DNA from: Opitutaceae bacterium
Lineage (GTDB): Bacteria; Verrucomicrobiota; Verrucomicrobiia; Opitutales; Opitutaceae
Assembly: GCA_028281165.1 (NCBI GenBank)
Contig: JANQKI010000215.1
Span: forward strand, 1 to 64,000
Length of the DNA: 64,000 bases
Reading direction: 5' to 3'
A program made the translations under genes and the position numbers. Position 1 is the first letter of the stretch; each line of letters opens with the position of its first letter. Below the pieces are notes generated by a model that did no database searches, was not told the origin of the DNA, and worked only from the letters and a program-made list of their open reading frames with translations. Below, one piece after another: positions 27,256 to 35,706 of the stretch.

Positions 27256-27897
27256 TTATTGATCTTTGGATTGTCCTAAGACAATCGATACGTGATCCGT
27301 AAGCTCTCCCATAAACAAAAGCGCCTCTTGAAACCGCTGTCGCTTAGGCGCTTCGGTAATTAAGCCCGATTCGCGATATTCAAGAAACCCTTTCGAAAGC
27401 CTAAAACTCCCGGCTTTCTCTCCGGCCAAGGCGCTCATGGTTTTTTGAAAACGTTCAAGCAACCGTTCAGACCAACCTGCCCAGGGTTCGCGTTGGTTGC
27501 TCCAAATCTCAAGCCTGTCCACCGAAGCGGAAATATCCATTTTGTCTAAACCGTCCGGGACATCGAATCTTGCCACGTCATCGCCTTTTGGGAAGTTCAA
27601 CACGCACTGCAACTCGCCGGCAAACAGGATTTCCATCGAAAGCGACGTCCACTCTTGCTTGGAAGGCCATCGTCCATGAAAATGATTGTATAGAGAAATC
27701 GGATACCCACGATAATTTCCTTGCAGGTTATGATGAAATTCGCCTCCCCATTTGTTGCGATAGGTTTTACGTTCCAGCTGAAAACGCTTTTCCAGGATTT
27801 CATACTGCTCGAGCATACGATCGTCACGGCGCCCGTAAAAACGTAAAACGAGATACAGGACAATGAGACCAATGATGCCGAAGACAACCATCTCCAT
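27256..27897 (-). CDS. membrane-anchored protein of unknown function
   Basis: The 213-aa protein has one N-terminal membrane helix (MVVFGIIGLIVLYLVLRFYG) and a soluble domain of about 185 residues. The soluble part has features such as NLQGNYRGYPISLYNHFH and SLSMEILFAGELQCVLNF, suggesting a beta-rich fold. I recognise no family. It is convergent with the PLP lyase (28 bases apart) and divergent from the SRAP gene. Codon use looks like that of its neighbours. Confidence 0.7.
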   Translation of the reverse strand: MEMVVFGIIGLIVLYLVLRFYGRRDDRMLEQYEILEKRFQLERKTYRNKWGGEFHHNLQGNYRGYPISLYNHFHGRWPSKQEWTSLSMEILFAGELQCVLNFPKGDDVARFDVPDGLDKMDISASVDRLEIWSNQREPWAGWSERLLERFQKTMSALAGEKAGSFRLSKGFLEYRESGLITEAPKRQRFQEALLFMGELTDHVSIVLGQSKDQ

Positions 27898-28025
27898 AAT
27901 CCTGATTTGCTAGGGGTTTTCGCTGCGGAAGCAACATCTGCTTATATTCTCCCACAGACTGGATACAAAAATTGCTTGAGGACGCGCCTTGTCAAACGGC
28001 CAACCATCATGCAACCTTCATTACA

Positions 28026-28751
28026 ATGCCAGGGCGCTATACTTTGACCAGACTACCAGCCGAGGAAGATCGATTCCGTCCTGTCATCTCGCAGCTTAAG
28101 ACTTCATCAAATCTAAAGGACAAGCTCTACAATATCGCGCCCACCCAGGAAAACATTGTCATCAGACAACTGGATAGGGAAGCTGGCCCCGAAGCGCGAT
28201 TGATGCGGTGGGGACTCATACCCAGCTGGGCGAAAACCGATTCGTCGCAAAAGCTCCTGATCAATGCCCGTGCAGAAACCGTAGCTGATAAACCCTTGTT
28301 CAAAGCTGCTTTTCATCGAAGACGCTGCATCGTCCCGGCCGATGGCTTTTACGAATGGAAACGGAAACGAGACGTCAACCAGCCTTACTATTTTCAAATG
28401 GCTGACGAATCGGTTTTCTACATGGCCGGCGTTTGGGAATCTTGGCGCAATGAAAAAGATGAAGCCATTGAGAGTTATCTTATCTTAACCACGCGTCCCA
28501 ACAGTCTCGTCAGCAAAGCGCATGATCGCATGCCAGTCATCCTGCAGGGCGACAAGCTTGATTTCTGGCTCATAGGAAAGCCCGAACTTTTCGAGGCAGA
28601 ACAGCAAGCTGACTTGTTTGAGCCGCTTCCTGCGAAAGCGATGACCGGTCGTCCCGTGAGCCAGGCCGTTAACAACGCAAGCCTGGATGGACCGGAATGT
28701 CTCGAAGCGCCCAAGGAAGAAGCGACTACCCAATTGGATATGGGATTCTGA
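28026..28751 (+). CDS. SRAP/HMCES-family protein with Cys2 replaced by Pro
   Basis: The 241-aa protein carries the SRAP (YedK/HMCES) motifs: N-terminal GRYTL, RWGLIPSWAK, N80-ARAET, GFYE110W and AH166DRMP. In characterised members the mature N-terminal Cys2 bonds covalently to abasic sites in single-stranded DNA, helped by the Asn, Glu and His. Here the start reads M-P-G-R-Y-T, so Cys2 is Pro while the other three catalytic positions are kept. The longer open frame from 27972 would bury this N-terminus and is unlikely. It may bind abasic DNA differently or be non-catalytic. No SOS box was identified. Confidence 0.88.
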   Translation: MPGRYTLTRLPAEEDRFRPVISQLKTSSNLKDKLYNIAPTQENIVIRQLDREAGPEARLMRWGLIPSWAKTDSSQKLLINARAETVADKPLFKAAFHRRRCIVPADGFYEWKRKRDVNQPYYFQMADESVFYMAGVWESWRNEKDEAIESYLILTTRPNSLVSKAHDRMPVILQGDKLDFWLIGKPELFEAEQQADLFEPLPAKAMTGRPVSQAVNNASLDGPECLEAPKEEATTQLDMGF

Positions 28752-28844
28752 GAGAATCGGCAGAGGACAAACGGCGCCGACTTTTTTCACTGAGAAAGCT
28801 CGGCAGACTTGCTGCTCGAGATGTAATCCCCATAAGACTCTGCC

Positions 28845-30185
28845 ATGCCTGAGTCGGAACCTCAGACCCCAAACCCTTCAGAAGATCTTGGTCAGAAGAT
28901 CGAGGACCTCAAAGAAATGCACCCGAGCGATATTGCTGAGGAAATCGACGACCTGAGCCTGGATGAGATAAGAGCAAGCCTAAGAGGGCTAGAAGACGAG
29001 GTAGCAGCCGACGTCATAACAGAGCTCCCTCCAGAATTGCAGACTAAGCTCCTGGAGAACATGCGGCTCGATCGCATTTCGGAAATCATTCCGGAAATGA
29101 ATTCCGACGACGCGGCGGATGCTTTGGGAAATGTATCGCCGAAGCGACTACAGGATATCATGGAAAAGCTTCCCGATGAGGAAGCGGAGGAGATTACCGA
29201 CCTGCTAGAATATCCCGATGATTCCGCTGGAGGAATCATGCAGAAAGAGGTCATCGCGGTTGATGAAGATATGAACCTCGCTCAGGCGCGAGAAGCGATC
29301 CGCCGAGATGAGGATCAGGATGAGGATAGCTCTATCTATGTCTACGTAGTAGATTCTGAGCAAAAACTGAAAGGAGTTCTACGCTTACGCGATTTGCTGT
29401 TTCGGGATCTTCGTCTCAAAGCAAGAGACGTTATGACGACAGACGTGAGTTCCATCCAGGTGCTCGATGATCAGGAGCGTATCGCCAACCTGTTCCAGAA
29501 ATACAACTACCAAGCGCTTCCGGTAGTCGACGACGTAGGAACTTTGGTTGGACTCGTCACGGCAGACGACGTGATGGATGTGCTGCAGGAGGAGGCCACC
29601 GAAGATATGCAACGCATGGTCGGTCTTTCGGGCGAGGAAATGGTCACAACGCCCTGGCAGAGATCGGTTAAGAACCGTTTACCCTGGCTGTGCATTAATC
29701 TTGGCACTGCTTTTATGGTAGCTTGGGTCGTTTCGCTGTTCGAGGAATCCATCGACCGTTTTGCCGTTCTGGCCATTTTTCTCCCTATAATTGGACTCCT
29801 GGGCGGAAACGCTGGGTCGCAAACTCTCACTATCGTCGTCCGCTCAATCGCCCTAGGCGAAATCGAAAACAAGGAATGGCGACGCGTCCTGGCAAAAGAA
29901 ATATTGGTGGGCTGTTCCCTTGGAGTCGCTATCGGGCTACTGGTTGGCGTTATTTCCTGGCTCTGGCGCGGCCACTACATTTTTGGCATCGTGGCATGCG
30001 TCGCTATGATGCTTAATATGATCGCCGCTGCCATGGCCGGAGTTTTGGTCCCGATCGGGCTCAAGACCCTAAAAGTGGACCCAGCCCTTGCATCTTCGAT
30101 AATGGTGACCACCGTGACGGATGTCGTCGGTTTTTTCCTCTTCCTCGGTCTGGCCACGTTGGCGATCAGTTTTTACGCTTTGTAA
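28845..30185 (+). CDS. mgtE: magnesium transporter MgtE
   Basis: The 446-aa protein has the MgtE order: N-terminal superhelical domain (about 15-125, DAADALGNVSPKRLQDIMEK), a CBS pair (about 130-255, with LKARDVMTTDVSSIQ and YQALPVVDDVGTLVGLVTAD), and five membrane helices from about 285. The pore motif region is FLPIIGLLGGNAGSQTLT followed by MLNMIAAAMAG. It admits Mg2+ down the electrochemical gradient and the cytosolic domains close it when Mg2+ is high. It stands alone; no magnesium riboswitch was recognised upstream. Confidence 0.95.
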   Translation: MPESEPQTPNPSEDLGQKIEDLKEMHPSDIAEEIDDLSLDEIRASLRGLEDEVAADVITELPPELQTKLLENMRLDRISEIIPEMNSDDAADALGNVSPKRLQDIMEKLPDEEAEEITDLLEYPDDSAGGIMQKEVIAVDEDMNLAQAREAIRRDEDQDEDSSIYVYVVDSEQKLKGVLRLRDLLFRDLRLKARDVMTTDVSSIQVLDDQERIANLFQKYNYQALPVVDDVGTLVGLVTADDVMDVLQEEATEDMQRMVGLSGEEMVTTPWQRSVKNRLPWLCINLGTAFMVAWVVSLFEESIDRFAVLAIFLPIIGLLGGNAGSQTLTIVVRSIALGEIENKEWRRVLAKEILVGCSLGVAIGLLVGVISWLWRGHYIFGIVACVAMMLNMIAAAMAGVLVPIGLKTLKVDPALASSIMVTTVTDVVGFFLFLGLATLAISFYAL

Positions 30186-30378
30186 CTTGCAATTCACTCC
30201 TCGCATTGCAGTAAATCTTCAGTCAAACGCCTTTGTAACTATCTCAGTTGAAGGCTCTTACTCCGATAACTCTGTATTACAATTCAATCAATGCTTGCCC
30301 CCAATCGATCCGGTCGATGTCCCGCTGGAACGCACGATTAGCAGGCGTCTGACAAAATTTTAAAGGACGACTCAAGAA

Positions 30379-30900
30379 ATGCCCGTATCGATTCCCGTAG
30401 AGCGAATTCATGAATTCCTGTCCGATTCGCTGATCAAAGTGGTCGACACCATGATCGGTTCAACCTGCGAATTCATTGGCCACGAATCCTACTCTGGCAA
30501 ACAAGCCTTCAGCCCAAAGATAGACTCTTCGAAAGATCCTTCTATAAGAATGTTCGCCTCTTCGGTAGGCTTTGCAGGTGAAATCAATGGCGTTTGCTAT
30601 CTCTTTATGGGCGATCGATTCGCCTACACCGCGGCCGATAAAATAACGGGTCTCGGCATGGACAACCTAGAGGACGATACGGTACGTGACGTTTGCGGCG
30701 AACTCACCAACATGTTCGCCGGCACTTTTAAAAACTGCCTGGCAGATCTGGGGCTTCCTTCGACCTTGACCATCCCGACGGTTGTACAAGGAAAACGGAT
30801 GGCCATCAGTACGGCTGGTACAGCGGACCAGTTTCGGTTTACCTTCGAAGTCGAAGGCTTCCCGATCTTCGCGGATCTGCTTCTTTCGGAAAAACGATAA
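30379..30900 (+). CDS. CheX-type chemotaxis phosphatase-like protein
   Basis: The 173-aa protein fits the CheC/CheX/FliY fold. The phosphatase motif D-x3-E-x2-N is present in DVCGELTNMFAGTFKN, and a proline follows 22 residues after the Asn (TIPTVVQG). Upstream SSVGFAGEINGVCYLFMG is the usual leading beta strand. These proteins dephosphorylate CheY-P or sit in hybrid signalling proteins. Only one copy of the motif is present, as in CheX. No other chemotaxis gene lies in the window, so it may serve a non-flagellar two-component system. Confidence 0.82.
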   Translation: MPVSIPVERIHEFLSDSLIKVVDTMIGSTCEFIGHESYSGKQAFSPKIDSSKDPSIRMFASSVGFAGEINGVCYLFMGDRFAYTAADKITGLGMDNLEDDTVRDVCGELTNMFAGTFKNCLADLGLPSTLTIPTVVQGKRMAISTAGTADQFRFTFEVEGFPIFADLLLSEKR

Positions 30901-31008
30901 GGCTCCAATCAAGGCCGCGTTCTGACGCTGGTCGCGAATCAGGTGGAGCAGCTGTTGCATAAGAACGGTACCCATTGACCTTGGGCAAAGCTCTTTTTTG
31001 CTCGCTTC

Positions 31009-31857
31009 ATGCCTATACTGCCAAGAACGCTCTATGTATCGGATCTGGACGGAACGCTTCTCGATGACAGGGCTCATCTGACAGACGAATCCATATTTCA
31101 ATTACAAAAATTGATAGACGAGGGCATGCAGTTCACCGTAGCCAGCGCCCGAAGCGTCGTTTCCATGAAAGAAAAGCTAGAAGGCCTCAAACTAGGCCTG
31201 CCTATCATCGAAATTAATGGAGGCTTTATAAGCAACCTCGATACAGGCGAACACCTAACTGTTAATGAACTGGACCCAAACACTATCGAAGGCATTTTCA
31301 GTTTGTGTGAGCAATTCGATTCGCGACCTGTTATGTCGACATACGATGGAGAAAGGGACAGGCTACACTTTGAAAGCTATTCCAATGAGGGAATAGAACT
31401 CTACGTGGAGTCTCGAAAACAACAGGGAGACCCAAGATTGCATCACACCAAAGATCTTCTGAACCAATTGGATGAACATGTGGTTTGTCTCAACATTATC
31501 AATCGAGAGGATAGGCTCAAGGATCTGTACGAAGCGCTTTCAGATGCATTTCGTAACCGAATTGTCATGACGCTGTTCGAAAATCGCTACACGCCAGGAT
31601 GGTTCTGGCTGACCATATGCGATACCAAAGCGACAAAGGCCGAAGGCGTTAAAGCGATTCAACGAAATTTCGCCAAAGAAACGGAAGAGATAGTCGTCTT
31701 CGGTGACGAAGCTAATGACGTTCCGCTTTTCGAAGCTGCCCATCGAAGTTATGCGACGGCCAACGCGATTCCAGCCCTGAAAAACATGGCAACGAAAGTG
31801 CTGGGAAGCAACAACGAGAATACTGTCGTTGATTTCCTAGTACAAGAGACAAGCTAG
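31009..31857 (+). CDS. Cof-type HAD hydrolase
   Basis: The 282-aa HAD-superfamily phosphatase has motif I VSDLDGTLLDD, motif II FTVASARS, the C2-type cap (about 90-200), a motif III lysine near TKAEGVKAI and motif IV VVFGDEANDVPLF. Cof/IIB members dephosphorylate sugar phosphates, nucleotides or pyridoxal phosphate. It is 108 bases after cheX and ends 2 bases from the convergent regulator gene. The substrate cannot be predicted. Confidence 0.9.
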   Translation: MPILPRTLYVSDLDGTLLDDRAHLTDESIFQLQKLIDEGMQFTVASARSVVSMKEKLEGLKLGLPIIEINGGFISNLDTGEHLTVNELDPNTIEGIFSLCEQFDSRPVMSTYDGERDRLHFESYSNEGIELYVESRKQQGDPRLHHTKDLLNQLDEHVVCLNIINREDRLKDLYEALSDAFRNRIVMTLFENRYTPGWFWLTICDTKATKAEGVKAIQRNFAKETEEIVVFGDEANDVPLFEAAHRSYATANAIPALKNMATKVLGSNNENTVVDFLVQETS

Positions 31858-31859
31858 TC

Positions 31860-32522
31860 TCAAGAAGCCGCACGCTTGATGCGATAAGCGCATCGACGGT
31901 CGCCAGAAATCATGTGTTCGACACGCTCCACTGAAACCTTTTTGCCAAGCGTTCTTTTGAAGACATCCAGTTCAACAGAGCAGAGGCCAACACACGATTC
32001 GGCAGCCGAGCAAATAGGGCAATGATTCTCGATCAGCAACATCGAGTTGTCTGACTCCTGTTGCGCCTCAGCCATATAGCCTTCTTCAGATCTAATATCC
32101 GCCAAGGCCTGAACACGGCTTTTCAATCCAGTATTCGTTTTTACGCGTCTTGAATAAACGGATACCTGCTCCTTAGCTCGCTGATCTAAAAGCTGATCCA
32201 TCCCCTCCTGCCCCATCACTTCCTTAACGTTATGGAGAAGATCCAGCATGAGATCACGGTGCCGATCGGGAAAATGCCTTTCCGCAAGATTGGTCAGCGC
32301 CCAAATCTTCGTCGGACGGCCGACTCCACGTGACTCGTCTCTGGCCAACACGTCCCCCGCTTGCTCCAGCTCTTGCAAATGCTGCCGAACGGCCATTGAA
32401 GAAACCCCCAATTCCTTCGCCATCTCAGAGGAAGATTGAGATCCACGCGTTTTGAGCAATTCAAGGATAGCCCTTCGCGTCGCCCAGTGAGGCCCTTTAT
32501 AGCTGCCGTCTTTCAGTGGCAT
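31860..32522 (-). CDS. winged-helix regulator with a cysteine-rich C-terminus (SufR-like)
   Basis: The 220-aa protein has an N-terminal winged helix-turn-helix (ATRRAILELLKTRGSQSSSE, then MAKELGVSSMAVRQHLQELE and GVGRPTKIWALT), a helical middle, and C-terminal cysteines C168-P-I-C171-x5-C177-x3-C181 and C211. This layout resembles SufR and related DeoR/ArsR-like regulators that bind an iron-sulfur cluster. It is divergent from the Rieske protein, with a palindrome overlapping the region just upstream of its own start. Autoregulation and control of the Rieske gene by redox or iron state is likely but inferred. Confidence 0.85.
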   Translation of the reverse strand: MPLKDGSYKGPHWATRRAILELLKTRGSQSSSEMAKELGVSSMAVRQHLQELEQAGDVLARDESRGVGRPTKIWALTNLAERHFPDRHRDLMLDLLHNVKEVMGQEGMDQLLDQRAKEQVSVYSRRVKTNTGLKSRVQALADIRSEEGYMAEAQQESDNSMLLIENHCPICSAAESCVGLCSVELDVFKRTLGKKVSVERVEHMISGDRRCAYRIKRAAS

Positions 32523-32528
32523 GATTAT

Positions 32529-32588
32529 TAAAGAATTTTCTTGCTTTAAATTGTCCAGCCAATTCTATTTATAAAGAATTTTCTTTAT
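32529..32588. promoter_or_regulatory. pair of TAAAGAATTTTCTT sites between the regulator and the Rieske gene
   Basis: The 14-base sequence TAAAGAATTTTCTT occurs twice in direct orientation, at 32529-32542 and 32572-32585, 43 bases apart (about four helix turns). The second copy extends to a perfect 18-base palindrome (ATAAAGAA-TT-TTCTTTAT, 32571-32588). The first lies 7-20 bases before the regulator's ATG. Position and symmetry fit operators for a dimeric regulator; the sequence differs from cyanobacterial SufR sites (CAAC-N6-GTTG). Confidence 0.65.
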
Positions 32589-32625
32589 TTATTAACCCTG
32601 AACGAAACATCTCTAGAAAAGGACT

Positions 32626-34356
32626 ATGAATCAAGTGGCTCTCCTCTCCGACTTCGATGAATCGAACCTGAAAACGATCCGGCATTCCAATCAAACCCTA
32701 CTTCTGATAAAAGAAGGCAACACCGTTCATGCGGTTGATAATCGCTGCCCCCACATGGGATTCCCTTTAAGCAAAGGTACAGTCAAGGACGGGATTCTTA
32801 CGTGTCACTGGCACCATGCTCGTTTCGATGCCCAGAGCGGCTGCGCCTTCGATTTGTTTGCCGACGATATTCCAAGCTACGATGTCAAAGTCGAAGGAGG
32901 AGGCGTTTTCATAAGCGATACTCCACGCAGAAAACCTACAGCTTCATATTTTCGCGAGCGACTAGAGCAGGGGCTGGAACAAAACATCAGCATTACCTTG
33001 TATAAATCGATCATCGGACTTTTGCAGTCGGAAACGAGTCATCTGGAAATTGCGAAACAGATCGCGGAATTCGGATCGAGAAATCACGAAACCTGGTCAG
33101 ATGGAATGACGACGCTCGCCATGACCGTCAACTTGTGGAGCGATCTAAAGGAAAGCACTCGTCTGAGGGCATTGTGCAAAGCGGCCAAACAGGTCGCTTC
33201 GAACTGTGAAAACCGTCCAGCACGAAGGGAACGCCATGCGCTGGAGGGCGGTTCTTTTGAAGAAGCTCAACTTTTAGGATGGTTTAGCCAATGGACGATG
33301 ACGAGACATCGTGACGGAGCTGAAAGAACGATGCTAACGGCGTTGGAAGGAAAAGAGACAATCTCATTGAGTAAAATGCTAACGGGAGCTCTTCATAATC
33401 GTGTGTATTCGAGTACTGGACACGATTTTGATTTTGTAAACAAAGCGATTGAACTAGACTCGGCTTTAGCGGGCGAGATTTCAAAGGATCTCTATCCGTT
33501 GATAATTCCAGTGATCGTTAACGCTCGCGGAGAAGAAGAAAAGAGCGGCTGGCGCAGTCCCATCGATTTAATCCCAATCATCCAAGAAGCCGAAGGAAGA
33601 TTGGAGAACGCCTGGTCCGAATCCATCCAGTATCCGGATACGGATCTAAGCCAATTACGAAAATTTCTGCAAGGCGAGGACCCGCAAGCCATTATCGATC
33701 ACATTTTAACACTCGTTGAGAGCAAAGCAGACCCCAAGCGAATCGCGAAAGAAATCGCTTACGTGGCAGCTTTGCGGCTGGCGCAGTTCCCTGAAAGCAA
33801 CGACGTAGCCGATTGGTTCGCGCCAGTGCATACATTGAACTTTGCCAACGCGGTTTACCAATCCATTAGTCGAAATCCGAACTTGGAGAGCGCCCGCGGT
33901 TTATTGCCAGCGGCGTTATCAGTATTTCAGGACAGATATTTAAACATTCCCCAGGTCAACCTGCCCAATCCATCGGAAGAATTGATAGCTTCATACCAAG
34001 AGAATTCGGATTGGCATCACAAACTTTTGGATACGTTGAACGAGAAACGCTCTTGGAAACTGTTTCCCGAGCGCATTGTAGCTGCCCACCGAGCAGGGAA
34101 ATCTCTTTCCGAGCTGATCGATGCTCTCGCATCAGCTGCCCTCCGCGAAGATTTCGATTTTCACAAACTGCAATCTGTGGAAGCGGCTGCCGTTCAAGCC
34201 AAGGTCTGGAAGGGAACGGTCGAAGTGGAGGGCATATTGGCAGGGGCCGCTCGTCACCTTGCGGCTCACGCCCCAACTCCGCGAGGCCAATCCAACATGA
34301 TCGACATAGCGAGGAGACTGCAGCGTGGCGAGAAACTATACGAGGAAGCGTCGTAA
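32626..34356 (+). CDS. Rieske [2Fe-2S] domain fused to a large helical domain of unknown function
   Basis: The protein has 576 aa. Residues 1-105 are a Rieske domain with both cluster motifs, C41-P-H43-M-G and C60-H-W-H63-H. The remaining ~470 residues are helical, without transmembrane segments or a recognised catalytic domain; conserved-looking stretches are GWFSQWTMTRHRDGAERTML and TGHDFDFVNKAIELDSALAG. I recall similar-length Rieske proteins annotated only by the Rieske domain in other phyla, but no function. It lacks the mononuclear-iron motif of ring-hydroxylating oxygenases. The helical part might be a diiron or haem-type oxidase (speculative). It is divergent from the cysteine-rich regulator. 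Confidence 0.85.
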   Translation: MNQVALLSDFDESNLKTIRHSNQTLLLIKEGNTVHAVDNRCPHMGFPLSKGTVKDGILTCHWHHARFDAQSGCAFDLFADDIPSYDVKVEGGGVFISDTPRRKPTASYFRERLEQGLEQNISITLYKSIIGLLQSETSHLEIAKQIAEFGSRNHETWSDGMTTLAMTVNLWSDLKESTRLRALCKAAKQVASNCENRPARRERHALEGGSFEEAQLLGWFSQWTMTRHRDGAERTMLTALEGKETISLSKMLTGALHNRVYSSTGHDFDFVNKAIELDSALAGEISKDLYPLIIPVIVNARGEEEKSGWRSPIDLIPIIQEAEGRLENAWSESIQYPDTDLSQLRKFLQGEDPQAIIDHILTLVESKADPKRIAKEIAYVAALRLAQFPESNDVADWFAPVHTLNFANAVYQSISRNPNLESARGLLPAALSVFQDRYLNIPQVNLPNPSEELIASYQENSDWHHKLLDTLNEKRSWKLFPERIVAAHRAGKSLSELIDALASAALREDFDFHKLQSVEAAAVQAKVWKGTVEVEGILAGAARHLAAHAPTPRGQSNMIDIARRLQRGEKLYEEAS

Positions 34357-34481
34357 CAAATACCTCGCCTGAGCTTTTGACTCTAATACAATCCCCCACG
34401 ACACTCAAAGGCGATTCGGTTATAGACTTTTCGAGGCTAGAGTACTAAAGTAAATTCATTGTAAAAGCCAAAGGCTTGAAG

Positions 34482-34814
34482 ATGGATGATCTACTCATAA
34501 CCCGAATGTCTGACCGCTCGAAAGAGCGATATACTAGCAGACGTTTAAACGCTCCAATGGGAGCTGGCTTGGCCATGATGCTTGGCCTAGCATTGGGTTT
34601 GAGCTTTGCGGTCGGTTGGAAAAATAGTCCTCATATAGGACTCGTTCTGGGTTTCGCTCTGGGCGCAGCATTGGGTGGCTTGCTCGGCAAGTTTATAAAA
34701 TCACCGAGACAGTACAAACGGATGGACTTCGGCTACCGCTATGAAGGCTTCCCCATCCCCAAAACCACTGATGCGGATCACAAGTCGGCTTCCACTAGCG
34801 AAGAAGCTAAATAG
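34482..34814 (+). CDS. small two-helix membrane protein, function unknown
   Basis: The 110-aa protein (ATG at 34482; a TTG at 34476 is less likely) has two glycine-rich hydrophobic segments separated by a short polar loop: GAGLAMMLGLALGLSFAVGW and IGLVLGFALGAALGGLLGKF. A basic N-terminus and a polar C-terminal tail surround them. The pattern resembles AtpI-like or glycine-zipper proteins, but I cannot assign a family. It is convergent with xthA (7 bases between the stops). Confidence 0.65.
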   Translation: MDDLLITRMSDRSKERYTSRRLNAPMGAGLAMMLGLALGLSFAVGWKNSPHIGLVLGFALGAALGGLLGKFIKSPRQYKRMDFGYRYEGFPIPKTTDADHKSASTSEEAK

Positions 34815-34821
34815 CCAACCG

Positions 34822-35577
34822 TTAGTTCAGAACCATTTCTATCGGGCAGTGGTCCGACCCATAAATCTCGGATAGAATACGAGCGGATTTCAAACGAGGG
34901 CGTAGCGAAGCCGAGATAAGGAAATAATCAATACGCCATCCCACGTTTCTATCCCGAGCCCCCCCACGATAGCTCCACCAGGAGTAGTGTCCATTGCCGG
35001 AAGTGAATTCGCGGAATGTATCCACAAATCCAGATGCTACAATATTATCGAAATCAGCTCTTTCTTCGTCGGTGAAGCCAGCATTCTTTCGATTGTTCTT
35101 TGGACGCGCGATGTCGTCCTCGGTGTGAGCGACATTCAAGTCGCCGCAAAAGATAACCGGCTTCTTTTTCTCAAGCGACTTTGCATAGGCCAGGAAATCG
35201 CGATCCCAAACCTGACGATAAGCGAGTCGCCGAAGGCCATCTTGAGAATTCGGGGTGTATACGGTGATTAAATAGAAGTCGTCATATTCCAATGTGATGA
35301 CGCGGCCTTCACGATCATGCTCGTCAATACCCATGCCAAAGCTTGTATTCAAAGGTTCATTCTTCGCAACAATCGCCGTTCCGGAATAGCCTTTCTTGTC
35401 AGCCTCATAGGCAATGACATGGCGACCTCGCGACCAACCCATGTTCTCAACGATATCCACCGTGGCCTTTGTCTCCTGTAAACAAATAAAATCCGCACGG
35501 CAGGTTTTGAAAAAATCCATCGCTCCCTTGTTTGCAGCGGCTCGGATTCCATTCACATTCCAGGAAATGAATTTCAT
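34822..35577 (-). CDS. xthA: exodeoxyribonuclease III
   Basis: The 251-aa EEP-fold nuclease has the full active-site set: NVNGIRAA, the metal-binding Glu in CLQETKA, TVYTPNSQDG, CGDLNVAHTEDDIARPK (catalytic Asp/Asn), WRIDYFLIS and the terminal GSDHCPIEMVLN with the catalytic His. It cleaves DNA 5' of abasic sites and removes 3' blocking groups in base excision repair. It stands alone on the minus strand. Confidence 0.96.
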   Translation of the reverse strand: MKFISWNVNGIRAAANKGAMDFFKTCRADFICLQETKATVDIVENMGWSRGRHVIAYEADKKGYSGTAIVAKNEPLNTSFGMGIDEHDREGRVITLEYDDFYLITVYTPNSQDGLRRLAYRQVWDRDFLAYAKSLEKKKPVIFCGDLNVAHTEDDIARPKNNRKNAGFTDEERADFDNIVASGFVDTFREFTSGNGHYSWWSYRGGARDRNVGWRIDYFLISASLRPRLKSARILSEIYGSDHCPIEMVLN

Positions 35578-35706
35578 GCGAATTCGAATAGGAAATATCG
35601 CTAGTCAGGCAATCTTATTGAAGAATCAGGTCTTCTCAAAATGGAGTCATTGCAAACTTCAAACCTCGACACCAAGTAGTCCCCTTCTATTTTGACAGGC
35701 TTTTTT

